The notes under the pieces were generated by a model that saw only the letters and a list, made by a program, of their open reading frames with translations, was not told the origin of the DNA and did not search any database. From positions 1 through 64,000 of the forward strand of contig NZ_JACCCY010000002.1 of the NCBI RefSeq assembly GCF_013409575.1: a stretch of DNA of 64,000 nucleotides, written 5' to 3'. Made by a program: the position numbers and the translations under genes. The DNA is from Macellibacteroides fermentans. GTDB lineage: Bacteria > Bacteroidota > Bacteroidia > Bacteroidales > Tannerellaceae. Shown piece after piece: positions 45,305-53,791 of the stretch (positions are counted from its first letter, which is position 1; each line of letters opens with the position of its first letter).

Positions 45305-47481
45305 GGTTGTTTTGTTAAATACTTTGGTAATTCAAATTCAAAGTTATGCATTTGAAAGTCATCATTCCATACTTTACCCTCTTTATTAATAACAATATAA
45401 CGTGGGATACCGTTGAATTTAAACAATTGTCGGAGATAATTCATTTCATCTGCACTAATCCGATGAATATTTTTCAACTCTTGTTCGGCTACAAATTTAT
45501 CGTAGTCGTTACGGGGAGATGTCCGGTCGTCGGTTATAAAAACAAAATCAAAATCCGGATTTCCAGCGTATTTGGCTCGCGTATCTTTCATGTTTTTGAT
45601 ACCACCAACACACGGTCCGCAGGTAGTTGCCCAGAAGTCAACAAACAGAACCTTCCCTTTCAGAGGATCAATAATTTTACGAAAGATGTTTGTTCCTTTA
45701 CCTTCCGGAAGGTCATAGGCTGTTTTTTCATCCGACGGAAAAACTAAACCATAGATCCGTCTGGCTTCATTTTTAAGGAATGGATTGGTAATCCCTTCAG
45801 AAAAAGTAGTTAAGTATATGTCGGCATACTCTTTTTTAAATTTTTTGAGTGAGTAATTCAAGGAACGAACTTTGGCAATTTCATATACAAGATTTGGTTC
45901 CAGATGAAGACTATTAACCAGCAAAGAATCTTTGGTTCTCCATTGGATAAGTTCTTTTTCATGCTCTGAAACATCCTTTATTCCCTCCTTTCTATAGGAA
46001 TCCAATTGTGTTTTGACTTTTTTATAGATTGCCTGGGTAAAATCTTCTTTCTTTTTATATTCGGCCTCTATTTCCGGAGTTATTTCAACAAATCTTAATT
46101 CATCCAGCCAAATTATATGCTTTGTTTCTTCAGGTGTAAGCAGATGATCTTCTTTTATATTTTTCAAATACTGGTAAAAGCTAATTGATGGAGTGACATA
46201 TCGTTTGTAAAATGATTGCGAAAGAGGGGTACAATACTCGAAACGGTTTATGAAAGTACTGAATTCCGGAGATATCAATAATTCTTCATTCTGAAGGTCA
46301 ATTGCTTGCAGAAAATCATAGAAATCCGACGGTAGAGGTGTTTGTAAGGCCGCATTTTCTTTGTTTGCTCTAGCGCTGTAACTTCGGTTACTTTCATAAT
46401 CAAACAAGTAGCTTGCCCACGTTAGCAGAATGTTGTTTTTGAGTATACGCACAGCTTTAGGAGATAAGGATTTTTCTTTTGCTGATAAATCCAGATTAGA
46501 CAAATTCTCATCCTTCAAAGCTATTTGCTGCTTTAGTAATTCATTTGGATCCAGTTTATCTCCCATTTCGTACAGTTGTCTGTAGTCCGGAAGTTTAAGG
46601 GTGAAGCTGTTTAACTCCCTATTTAATGATGCTAAAGAACCAAGATATTCGATTCTTTTATAAATATAAGGCATATTCCTTTTCCTGTCAGCTTCAAGAA
46701 ATTCGGTCCAATCCAGAATCAATCCAACCGTTTCTCCTGGTTCAATGTAAAAAGGAATCCAGCTTTGCCTGAATGTTATGTTGGTGCAAATAGGATGATT
46801 AATTTCAAAGTCGGCTTTAAAATAACCATCGGAATCGATTTGGGCAACTATGGGATAGTCTTCGCGAGTTAATACATTGCCAATATAAAGAATACCGGTT
46901 GTGAATCCTGCTCGCGGATCATAGCCCTTTATGTATCCTCTCAAGCGGGCAGTATCTTTACGAAAGAAGGGTGGGTTTTCTGCAGGACTTTTCTTTGGAC
47001 TCTCTACTTCTGTTTTAACTTTGCGAATCATTTGTGCCGATTTCAAATCTTTTGTATTATCCGGGCGGGCTTTTTTGTCAAGGTTGATTCCGAAGAAATC
47101 AGGAGTTTCGCCTTCACCGAAATTGATTTTCTTTACAGATTTATTGATTGGAGGAAAAATAAGGACCAATGTTGTATCACCTGATTCAGGCATATAAGTC
47201 TCCTTTCCGAACTCAGTTCCCTCAATTCCAGTAGCAAGAAGTTTTTCACCGGAGGGATCAGCCTGAATATAGGCATCACGTCCAAACTTTATCCACCATC
47301 CAGGAATAAATGTACAATGTAATGTAAGTCGGGTTTCCTTATTGGTAAGCTGTACTTGCTCAATATGGTAAATTCCGACTTTTGTAAAATCGACCGATGG
47401 GTTTGTTATCTTTCGGTTTTTTGCCGGTAAAAGGGTTGCAATACAAAGAATAGCAAGGGAAAGTGCAATTACTCTTTTCAT
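45301..47481 (-). CDS. Large exported TlpA/thioredoxin-like protein
   Basis: This 726-residue protein has a signal peptide (MKRVIALSLAILCIATLLPA). The N-terminal half is beta-rich with unknown identity, a middle section is strongly helical and charged, and the C-terminal 150 residues form a TlpA-type thioredoxin fold with the active site VDFWATTCGPC. Such proteins reduce or oxidise periplasmic disulfides; the long N-terminal part may bind a partner, which is inference. It is co-transcribed and translationally coupled with GH53, though a functional link is not obvious. Confidence 0.75.
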   Translation of the reverse strand: MKRVIALSLAILCIATLLPAKNRKITNPSVDFTKVGIYHIEQVQLTNKETRLTLHCTFIPGWWIKFGRDAYIQADPSGEKLLATGIEGTEFGKETYMPESGDTTLVLIFPPINKSVKKINFGEGETPDFFGINLDKKARPDNTKDLKSAQMIRKVKTEVESPKKSPAENPPFFRKDTARLRGYIKGYDPRAGFTTGILYIGNVLTREDYPIVAQIDSDGYFKADFEINHPICTNITFRQSWIPFYIEPGETVGLILDWTEFLEADRKRNMPYIYKRIEYLGSLASLNRELNSFTLKLPDYRQLYEMGDKLDPNELLKQQIALKDENLSNLDLSAKEKSLSPKAVRILKNNILLTWASYLFDYESNRSYSARANKENAALQTPLPSDFYDFLQAIDLQNEELLISPEFSTFINRFEYCTPLSQSFYKRYVTPSISFYQYLKNIKEDHLLTPEETKHIIWLDELRFVEITPEIEAEYKKKEDFTQAIYKKVKTQLDSYRKEGIKDVSEHEKELIQWRTKDSLLVNSLHLEPNLVYEIAKVRSLNYSLKKFKKEYADIYLTTFSEGITNPFLKNEARRIYGLVFPSDEKTAYDLPEGKGTNIFRKIIDPLKGKVLFVDFWATTCGPCVGGIKNMKDTRAKYAGNPDFDFVFITDDRTSPRNDYDKFVAEQELKNIHRISADEMNYLRQLFKFNGIPRYIVINKEGKVWNDDFQMHNFEFELPKYLTKQP

Positions 47482-47735
47482 GGTTTACATATTAAAGTTG
47501 AAAATAAATATAGATTCAATGCTTAAAAATAATCTCTACTTTCTTTATTGAAGAAAGTTTCTTTACAAATATATATAATTATTTAATTTATATTAGTTGA
47601 TTAACTTTTATTTTGTAATTCTAGGTAACAATTAATTTATGATCATTTGACTCGGGGATGATGATTTAAATGTTATTTGAAAATGAAATATTAAAGAGAG
47701 ATATTCGTTATTTATTGTATAAAGACATATGTGAT

Positions 47736-48371
47736 ATGAAAAAAGTAATAGTTTGTCTTCTGCTAGCCCTGTCAAATTTTTCTTTGCTCTCCTCTCAGGT
47801 GATTAAAATTGAAAATGGTCTTTCAATTTCATCAATGAATTCTACTAAATTCAATTTGTTGAATGATAATCTTTATACATATTCGGTATTTGTAGGATGT
47901 GACTATCTGGAGCATCGTTATTTTTATCTATCAAGCGGAATTGGCTACATTCAGAAAGGAGGGGTAGATAATGTTATTCAATTAGATGAAAATACTCACC
48001 CACTGAATACTATTTCGATGAAAGGGAAATGGGATTATCTGCATTTAAACACAAGTTTTAGAATTAAGTATCCTTTTAAGAAAAACCATTTATATATAGG
48101 TGCCGGACTAAAAGCAGATGTTCGGACAAGTTCGACAGATAGCAATCACTCTTATTTGCATGAGGGTTATAAAATGGCATCAATTATTCCAGGAATGAAA
48201 ATTGAGATGGGATTTAATAGAGAGATGAAGAGACTGATTATAGGTGTCAATGCATCCTATTTGATTGATTTCAAAAATGCTGGGAAAAGTATTCTTCTCA
48301 TTGATGGAGCACACAATAACCTTAGTGCATCAAATGCCTTATTGTCGTTTACTTTAGGATATAGGTTGTGA
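47736..48371 (+). CDS. Outer-membrane beta-barrel-like protein
   Basis: This 211-residue protein has a signal peptide (MKKVIVCLLLALSNFSLLSSQ). It resembles the OMP_b-brl/PorT-like class: YSVFVGCDYLEHRYFYLSSGIGYIQKGG, KWDYLHLNTSFRIKYPF, HLYIGAGLKADVR, and a C-terminus NALLSFTLGYRL with a terminal aromatic/basic strand. Function is unknown. ATG 47736 is chosen over upstream starts because the signal peptide begins there. It is AT-rich. Confidence 0.68.
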   Translation: MKKVIVCLLLALSNFSLLSSQVIKIENGLSISSMNSTKFNLLNDNLYTYSVFVGCDYLEHRYFYLSSGIGYIQKGGVDNVIQLDENTHPLNTISMKGKWDYLHLNTSFRIKYPFKKNHLYIGAGLKADVRTSSTDSNHSYLHEGYKMASIIPGMKIEMGFNREMKRLIIGVNASYLIDFKNAGKSILLIDGAHNNLSASNALLSFTLGYRL

Positions 48372-48436
48372 TTGAATTGGTTGAACCAATTATGGAAGGC
48401 TGATTGAGATAGGTAATGAAGGGGGGGTGAAATAAG

Positions 48437-48466
48437 AAAGCGGATTCCGCTAACAGAATCCGCTTT
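48437..48466. terminator. Convergent terminator between barrel gene and nadC
   Basis: AAAGCGGATTC (48437-48447) pairs perfectly with GAATCCGCTTT (48456-48466). Confidence 0.82.
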
Positions 48467-48486
48467 TAAGTATGTGTTTGTATTTA

Positions 48487-49326
48487 TTAGAAAGCCTTCA
48501 AACTCATGTCCAGACTCTTTACAGAGTGGGTGAGGGCACCAACCGAGATATAGTCGACGCCACATTCTGCATAGTCACGCAGTGTTGCGAAGGTGATACC
48601 TCCCGACGATTCGGTCTCGAAACGGCCGGCAATACGGCGAACCGCCTCCTTGGTATTTTCGATGTTGAAATTGTCAAGCATGATACGGTCAATACCACCT
48701 ACACGCATGGCCTCTTCAAGCTCGTCGAAATTACGTACTTCAATCTCAATTTTTAAATCCTTGCCTTTTGCTTTCAGGTAATCCTGGGCACGGGTAATTG
48801 CCTGAGTGATTCCACCGGCAAAATCAACGTGATTATCCTTAAGTAAAATCATATCGAAAAGTCCGATGCGGTGATTTACGCCTCCGCCAATCTTTACAGC
48901 CTCTTTCTCTATCATTCGCATACCCGGAGTTGTTTTACGGGTATCCAGTACACGTGTTTTGGTTCCTTCCAGCGCTTTTACGTACTTACGGGTAGTGGTG
49001 GCAATACCGCTCATTCGCTGCATAACGTTCAGCATCAGGCGTTCGGTCTGCAAAAGCGATTGAACTTTACCTTCAACCGTCAGCGCAATGTCTCCCACCT
49101 TCACTTCCGTACCGTCCTGGATAAATACAGTAACCTTCAGACTTGGGTCGAAATGATGAAAAATACGTTTTGCCATTTCAACACCTGCCAAAACACCGTC
49201 TTCTTTAATGATTAACTGAGACCTGCCCATGGCGGTTTCAGGTATACAGGAGAGGGTAGTATGATCGCCGTCGCCCACATCTTCGGCAAAAGCCAACTTA
49301 ATAAGTTCGTCTATCAATTGATCCAT
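48487..49326 (-). CDS. nadC: Quinolinate phosphoribosyltransferase (decarboxylating)
   Basis: This 279-residue NAD-biosynthesis enzyme converts quinolinate and PRPP to nicotinate mononucleotide. It shows LAEDVGDGDHTT near the N-terminus, the TRKTTPGMR basic loop, GGGVNHRIGLFDMILLKDNH, IEIEVRNFDELEEA, MLDNFN and GGITFATLRDYA. It is the second gene after the DUF4783 gene, 5 nt apart. Confidence 0.95.
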   Translation of the reverse strand: MDQLIDELIKLAFAEDVGDGDHTTLSCIPETAMGRSQLIIKEDGVLAGVEMAKRIFHHFDPSLKVTVFIQDGTEVKVGDIALTVEGKVQSLLQTERLMLNVMQRMSGIATTTRKYVKALEGTKTRVLDTRKTTPGMRMIEKEAVKIGGGVNHRIGLFDMILLKDNHVDFAGGITQAITRAQDYLKAKGKDLKIEIEVRNFDELEEAMRVGGIDRIMLDNFNIENTKEAVRRIAGRFETESSGGITFATLRDYAECGVDYISVGALTHSVKSLDMSLKAF

Positions 49327-49331
49327 ATATG

Positions 49332-49703
49332 CTATTCTATTCTGATTGATTGAATTAAAATTGAATCACCTGCAATTTTGTAGGTAATGTTCACGCGGTA
49401 ACTAAACTGACCGCAAGACAGTTTTCCAACATAAAAGCCGGTAGTCTTCTTTTCCGCCTGATGCACCACCGTAAAGCCGCTGGGCTTATTGGCAGAAAAG
49501 AAATTGGACAATAATTGGATGGCTTCCGAGCCCGGACAGCTTTTCGTTAGCGAAGGCAGTGACAGGTCCACCTCTTTGTCCATATTATTTTCCAGAGCAG
49601 AGGCATTCCCGTTGGTAAAAGCTGTAGCAATAGGATTCACATTTGCGGCATAAAGACCCAGTGAAAGAACCAATAATGCCAACATCATAGTTATTCTTCT
49701 CAT
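49332..49703 (-). CDS. DUF4783 exported protein
   Basis: This 123-residue protein has a signal peptide (MMLALLVLSLGLYAA) and a small NTF2-like DUF4783 domain. Residues visible include NPIATAFTNGNASAL, LSNFFSANKPSGFTVVHQAEKK and GQFSYRVNITYKI. DUF4783 is a Bacteroidetes family of unknown function. ATG 49703 is used because an upstream in-frame TTG at 49736 is the tail of a TACCTTTG -7 box. It is followed by nadC on the same strand. Confidence 0.8.
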   Translation of the reverse strand: MRRITMMLALLVLSLGLYAANVNPIATAFTNGNASALENNMDKEVDLSLPSLTKSCPGSEAIQLLSNFFSANKPSGFTVVHQAEKKTTGFYVGKLSCGQFSYRVNITYKIAGDSILIQSIRIE

Positions 49704-49733
49704 ATGCTTTCTTCCTTTTTGCGTTATAGCGTA

Positions 49734-49741
49734 CAAAGGTA
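49734..49741 (-). promoter_or_regulatory. -7 box for DUF4783-nadC
   Basis: CAAAGGTA on plus is TACCTTTG on minus, fitting TAnnTTTG, 30 nt upstream of ATG 49703. Confidence 0.65.
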
Positions 49742-49789
49742 TGTATTTTTAGTGTAACTTAGCCCCTTAAACAGGTTAAATATAGGTAG

Positions 49790-50263
49790 ATGAAGATTTC
49801 ACTTATTGTAATTGGTAAAACGGATGCCTCCTATTTTGTGGATGCAATTAACGAATACAAGAACAGATTGGTTCATTATATCCCTTTCGAGATGGAGATT
49901 ATTCCGGATATAAAGAACGTAAAGAATTTAAGGGAAGAACAACAGAAGGAGAAAGAAGGCGAGCTGATTTTAAAGATGTTACAGCCCGGAGATTACCTGG
50001 TTTTGCTTGATGAACATGGTAAGTCTTTTACCTCCATGGAGTTTGCAACCTACCTCGAGCGGAAGATGCATGTAGTATCCAAGAGGTTGGTCTTTGTGAT
50101 TGGAGGACCTTATGGATTTAGCGAGGCAGTCTACAAAGCCGCTTCCGAAAAGATATCGCTTAGCAAAATGACCTTTTCACATCAAATGATACGGCTTATT
50201 TTTGTGGAGCAGATTTACCGGGCCATGACCATCCTTAACAACGAACCCTATCACCACGAATAA
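49790..50263 (+). CDS. rlmH: 23S rRNA (pseudouridine1915-N3)-methyltransferase
   Basis: This 157-residue SPOUT methyltransferase has the normal RlmH length. It shows KISLIVIGKTD at the start, the YLVLLDEHGKSFTS segment, the SAM-knot motif FVIGGPYGFSEAV, and LSKMTFSHQMIRLIFVEQIYRAMTI with the family C-terminus YHHE. It methylates the pseudouridine in helix 69 of 23S rRNA. It is divergent from DUF4783-nadC. Confidence 0.95.
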   Translation: MKISLIVIGKTDASYFVDAINEYKNRLVHYIPFEMEIIPDIKNVKNLREEQQKEKEGELILKMLQPGDYLVLLDEHGKSFTSMEFATYLERKMHVVSKRLVFVIGGPYGFSEAVYKAASEKISLSKMTFSHQMIRLIFVEQIYRAMTILNNEPYHHE

Positions 50264-50277
50264 AGACAAAAACTAAA

Positions 50278-50322
50278 AACCGGTCCGCATCCCCTTTCAA
50301 TCGAAGAAGTTGCGGACCGGTT
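50278..50322. terminator. Convergent terminator rlmH / aroC
   Basis: AACCGGTCCGCA (50278-50289) pairs perfectly with TGCGGACCGGTT (50311-50322), a 12-bp stem with a 21-nt loop followed by CCTTTTT. Confidence 0.82.
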
Positions 50323-50344
50323 CCTTTTTCCTGTTAACTATCAA

Positions 50345-51418
50345 TTATCCTCTTGTCTTCTGTATAAGCAGATAGTCTAGAATAGTCATAGCCGCCATAG
50401 CCTCCACGATGGGTACGGCTCTGGGTAAAACACACGGATCATGTCTTCCTTTGGCTTTCAGAATCGTATCTTCGCCAGTTTTGGTAACGGTTTGCTGTTC
50501 CATCAGAATGGTAGCCACCGATTTGAATGCAACCCGGAAGTAGATATCTTGTCCATCTGATATACCACCTTGTATTCCGCCGGAATAGTTGGTATGGGTA
50601 TTGAATTTACCGTTGTCGTTATAAAACCGGTCGTTCCGTTCGGAGCCACGGTAAAGCGCAGCCTCGAAGCCATCACCATATTCAAATCCCTTAACGGCAT
50701 TGATGCTCAGCATGGCACTTCCCAAAGCCGCATGGAGCTTCCCGAAAACCGGCTCACCCAATCCTACCGGAGTACCTTTAATAACACACGTAATAACACC
50801 ACCGATGGTGTCACCCTGCGATTTTACCTCGGCAATCAACTCCTCCATCTCGGCCGCTTTTTGCGGATCCGGACAACGAACCGCATTGCTTTCGGTAAGA
50901 CTCAGGTCGTAAGCCTGGTACGATTTATCCAGTTTAAGAGAGCCTACCTGCGAAGTGAAAGCCTGAATGTGAACACCCTCCTGCATAAGTACAAGTTTGG
51001 CAATAGCACCAGCCACGCAACGGGCGATGGTTTCGCGGGCCGACGAACGTCCCCCTCCACGATGGTCGCGTATGCCGTATTTGGTCTGGTAGGTATAATC
51101 GGCATGCGATGGCCGGAATACCTCTTTCATATTGTCGTAATCGGCCGAATGCTGGTTGTCGTTCCAGATAATAAATCCGATGGGAGTACCTGTGGTTTTC
51201 CCCTCAAATACACCCGAGAGGAATGTCACCTCATCGGCTTCCTTCCTGGGAGTCGTGATTTTGGACTGCCCCGGTCTGCGTCTGTTCAACTCGTTCTGGA
51301 TAAAGGTCATATCCAGTTCAATACCAGCCGGACAACCGTCTATAACTCCGCCTATACCGGCTCCGTGCGATTCGCCAAACGAAGTTAACCTGAATAAATT
51401 TCCGAAAGTGTTCATCAT
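50345..51418 (-). CDS. aroC: Chorismate synthase
   Basis: This 357-residue FMN-dependent enzyme forms chorismate from EPSP. The signatures are [19 protein letters not shown] near the N-terminus, [14 protein letters not shown], and [19 protein letters not shown] near the C-terminus. The length is normal. It appears to be the only aro gene here. Confidence 0.96.
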   Translation of the reverse strand: MMNTFGNLFRLTSFGESHGAGIGGVIDGCPAGIELDMTFIQNELNRRRPGQSKITTPRKEADEVTFLSGVFEGKTTGTPIGFIIWNDNQHSADYDNMKEVFRPSHADYTYQTKYGIRDHRGGGRSSARETIARCVAGAIAKLVLMQEGVHIQAFTSQVGSLKLDKSYQAYDLSLTESNAVRCPDPQKAAEMEELIAEVKSQGDTIGGVITCVIKGTPVGLGEPVFGKLHAALGSAMLSINAVKGFEYGDGFEAALYRGSERNDRFYNDNGKFNTHTNYSGGIQGGISDGQDIYFRVAFKSVATILMEQQTVTKTGEDTILKAKGRHDPCVLPRAVPIVEAMAAMTILDYLLIQKTRG

Positions 51419-51440
51419 AATCCGTAGTATGGTAATTAAA

Positions 51441-51463
51441 AAGGGCAGCCTTACGGTTGCCCT
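51441..51463 (-). terminator. slyD terminator
   Basis: On the minus strand AGGGCAACC and GGCTGCCCT form a 9-bp stem (one G-T pair) with a 4-nt loop, followed by TTTTTAATT. Confidence 0.75.
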
Positions 51464-51481
51464 CTAGTAACTATTTCTTAA

Positions 51482-52087
51482 TTAGTGACAGCCGCAACCG
51501 CTTCCGCAACCGCCTTCTTCCTTTTCTTCACCGCTACCGCAGCCACAACCGCCGCTACCGCAGCCGCCGCCTTCGCCGCTACCACAACCGCAACCACCTG
51601 CAGGAGCAAGTAATTTAGCCAGTTCTTCTGCAGTAGGCTCATGTACGTCAAGTACTTCACCTGTAAAATGCAAAGTTTCGCCAGCCAATGGGTGGTTAAA
51701 GTCCATCTTGATTGTATCTTCTCCAACTTCCAGTACAGAACCGTTCAAACGGTTACCGGTAGAATCCATCATAGGAACTGTGTTACCTTCCTGAATCATT
51801 TCGTCGTCGAATTTACCATCCACTTCAAAGATATGTTTTGGAAGATCAAGAACATGTTCTTCATCATATTCGCCATAGGCATCGGCAGGAGACAGAGAAA
51901 AGTCAAACTTTCCGCCAACTTCCAGACCAGCCAAAGCTTTTTCGAATGCAGGGAGCATGGAGTCCGTGCCAAAAATAAAGCTAAGAGGGGCTTCAACAGA
52001 TGCTCTTTCCATCAATTCCTGTTCTCCGCCTTCACCAACGTTAAGGTCGTAAGTAACCGAAACGAACTTATTTGCTGCAATTTTCAT
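51482..52087 (-). CDS. slyD: FKBP-type peptidyl-prolyl isomerase SlyD with Cys/Gly-rich tail
   Basis: This 201-residue protein has the SlyD fold: an N-terminal FKBP part (VSVTYDLNVG, PLSFIFGTDSMLPAFEKALAGLEVGGKFDFSL), an inserted chaperone flap (EYDEEHVLDLPKHIF), and the C-terminal FKBP strand MDFNHPLAGETLHF. From residue 161 it carries a 41-residue tail almost wholly of Gly, Cys, Ser and Glu with eight Cys in CG/CGC steps and one final His. SlyD tails usually bind nickel or zinc through His and Cys; here Cys dominates. A TATCTTTG box lies at 52131-52124 (minus strand). Confidence 0.88.
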   Translation of the reverse strand: MKIAANKFVSVTYDLNVGEGGEQELMERASVEAPLSFIFGTDSMLPAFEKALAGLEVGGKFDFSLSPADAYGEYDEEHVLDLPKHIFEVDGKFDDEMIQEGNTVPMMDSTGNRLNGSVLEVGEDTIKMDFNHPLAGETLHFTGEVLDVHEPTAEELAKLLAPAGGCGCGSGEGGGCGSGGCGCGSGEEKEEGGCGSGCGCH

Positions 52088-52123
52088 TTGTTTTTATTTT
52101 AATGTATATTCAAAAAATGTTTG

Positions 52124-52131
52124 CAAAGATA
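52124..52131 (-). promoter_or_regulatory. -7 box for slyD
   Basis: CAAAGATA on plus is TATCTTTG on minus, fitting TAnnTTTG, 36 nt upstream of the ATG at 52087 and just after the PatB-like stop. Confidence 0.6.
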
Positions 52132-52136
52132 CTAAA

Positions 52137-53309
52137 TTATTTTTGTTCAACCGCTTTCTTTAATCGGTTCAACGACTCTTCTATAACAGAACGGGGGCAT
52201 CCAATGTTCATGCGCATGTAGCCTTCACCCTCCTTGCCGAAAATGCTTCCGTCGTTCAACGCCAGACCTGCTTTATCTTTGAACAACCTCGTAAGTTCGG
52301 GTTGCGACAAGCCAAGACCTTTGCAGTCGAGCCAGATCAGGAAAGATGCCTGGGGCTCGTAGGCTTTTATCTGCGGGAGTTTGTTTTTAAGGAAATTATC
52401 TACAAAACGCACATTTTCCATAATGTAGGTCCGCATCTGTTGCAACCATTCCGCTCCGTACGTATAAGCCGCTTTGGTGGCTTCGTAGGCAAAAATAGTG
52501 CCGTCGTTGTACTCACCCGCTTCCAGAAAACCGTAAAACTCTTTGCGCAGTTCCGGATTGGGAACAATGGCATACGAAGTTACAATGCCTGCAATATTAA
52601 AGGTTTTGCTTGGAGCCATGAATGTGATGCTGATGTTGGCAGCAGTTTCGGAAGCATTGGCAAAAGGCAGGTGCGGATATTGCGGGTAGGTGAGTTCAGC
52701 ATGAATCTCGTCCGAGATCACCAATACACCATGACGTGCGCAGATATCTGCCAACTTCGACAAGGTTTCCTTGTTCCAAACAATTCCGGCCGGATTGTGA
52801 GGGTTGCAAAGAATCAATACCTTGCATCCTTCTATAACCGATTCAAGCTGTTCGAAATCCATCTGATAAACCCCTTCTGTAAGTTTCAGCGGATTGTATA
52901 CAACGGTACGCTTCATCTTCTCGGGAACCAAACGGAACGGATGGTACACAGGCGACTGAATCAGAACCTTATCGCCGGGATTTGTGAAACATTGCAGCGC
53001 AAAAGCAATCCCTTTAACGATTCCCGGAATATAGGAGAGAGATTCTCTGCTTATTTTCCAATTATGCTTATAGTCAACCCAATTGATAATGCTGTTGTAA
53101 TAATCATCGTCGGCAAATGTATACCCGAACACTTCATGCTTGCATCGCTCCTTCAGAGCGTTGACAATAAAATCGGGGGTGCGGAAATCCATATCCGCCA
53201 CCCACAGAGGTGTAAGGTCCGGATTGCCGTAGCGTGCCTTCAAGGAATCTACTTTTATACAATTTGTACCTCGCCTGTCAACAATTTCATCAAAATTATA
53301 TTGTTTCAT
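52137..53309 (-). CDS. PatB/MalY-type PLP aminotransferase (cystathionine beta-lyase)
   Basis: This 390-residue fold-type I PLP enzyme has TPLWVADMDFRTPDFI near the N-terminus, which is the PatB/MalY signature. It also has NPHNPAGIVW, ISDEIHAELTYP, and the PLP-lysine motif APSKTFNIAG. Members cleave cystathionine or cysteine C-S bonds; MalY also acts as a regulator in E. coli, but nothing here suggests that. A TATCTTTG box at 53386-53379 (minus strand) lies upstream. Confidence 0.9.
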   Translation of the reverse strand: MKQYNFDEIVDRRGTNCIKVDSLKARYGNPDLTPLWVADMDFRTPDFIVNALKERCKHEVFGYTFADDDYYNSIINWVDYKHNWKISRESLSYIPGIVKGIAFALQCFTNPGDKVLIQSPVYHPFRLVPEKMKRTVVYNPLKLTEGVYQMDFEQLESVIEGCKVLILCNPHNPAGIVWNKETLSKLADICARHGVLVISDEIHAELTYPQYPHLPFANASETAANISITFMAPSKTFNIAGIVTSYAIVPNPELRKEFYGFLEAGEYNDGTIFAYEATKAAYTYGAEWLQQMRTYIMENVRFVDNFLKNKLPQIKAYEPQASFLIWLDCKGLGLSQPELTRLFKDKAGLALNDGSIFGKEGEGYMRMNIGCPRSVIEESLNRLKKAVEQK

Positions 53310-53378
53310 ACGTCTAATAATTAAGTAAAGGAGACATACAATCGCAGTTAATACGATTCATAATCTCATTAAACCGGC

Positions 53379-53386
53379 CAAAGATA
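53379..53386 (-). promoter_or_regulatory. -7 box for the PatB-like gene
   Basis: CAAAGATA on plus is TATCTTTG on minus, fitting TAnnTTTG, 70 nt upstream of the ATG at 53309. Confidence 0.55.
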
Positions 53387-53562
53387 CAAATTAATTGTTT
53401 TCTGCTTAATGATTTAACAGACATCCTGTCTTTTTAACTCCCTGTTAGTATCCTTTTAGCTTCTATATCGGGGCAAAGAGAGCTGTTTTTATATTAAAAT
53501 GGAATATAAAAGAGTGGTATTATTTATAAATGAAAGAAAAAGTAATAAAAAATGATGAATTC

Positions 53563-53593
53563 TTTGTAAGAACAAAATATTGTTCTACATTTG
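53563..53593 (+). promoter_or_regulatory. ilv operon promoter (-33 and -7 boxes)
   Basis: TTTG (53563-53566), a 19-nt spacer, then TACATTTG (53586-53593) is a full Bacteroidetes-type promoter. The predicted start falls near 53599, about 25 nt before the leader-peptide ATG. Confidence 0.8.
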
Positions 53594-53624
53594 CGCCATC
53601 GTAATATAGATTAAAAAGCGAAAT

Positions 53625-53687
53625 ATGATTAACAGCATTCTACATAGCATTATTCTCGTGGTGGTTCTTCTAGTCATTAGAAGATAA
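53625..53687 (+). CDS. ilv leader peptide (attenuator control ORF)
   Basis: This 20-codon ORF (stop 53685-53687) contains ten consecutive Ile/Leu/Val codons (IILVVVLLVI at residues 9-18) and 13 Ile/Leu/Val residues in all. It lies between a strong promoter and a terminator ahead of ilvD, the classical layout in which ribosome stalling on scarce charged tRNA controls antitermination. It is too short for ordinary gene calls. No protein function is implied beyond being translated. Confidence 0.88.
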   Translation: MINSILHSIILVVVLLVIRR

Positions 53688-53760
53688 GAGAAAGGTGTGT
53701 AAAGAATTGCGTGTTGTAAGAAATTCTTAAAGCCTTTCTCCGTTGAGAAGGGCTTTTTTT
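53688..53760 (+). terminator. ilv attenuator: antiterminator and terminator
   Basis: The terminator is AAAGCCTTTCTC (53729-53740) paired with GAGAAGGGCTTT (53745-53756; one G-T pair) around CGTT, followed by a T run to 53760. The antiterminator is GAGAAAGG (53688-53695), directly after the leader stop, complementary to CCTTTCTC (53733-53740), the left arm of the terminator. An upstream alternative pairs TCTTCTA (53666-53672) with TAGAAGA (53678-53684) and TTCTC (53653-53657) with GAGAA (53688-53692), which would sequester the antiterminator when the leader is not blocked by a ribosome. Confidence 0.85.
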
Positions 53761-53791
53761 ATAAACAGAAAAGGAAAGGAAACGAAGGATA

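Noticed and set aside
51478-51726. Low-complexity Ala/Val/Lys-rich open frame within slyD in another frame.
   Set aside because: It is the out-of-frame reading of the Cys/Gly-rich SlyD tail, not a separate gene.
52302-53324. A 340-codon open frame antisense to the PatB-like gene.
   Set aside because: The aminotransferase frame carries the PLP-lysine and PatB signature; the antisense frame has no recognisable features.
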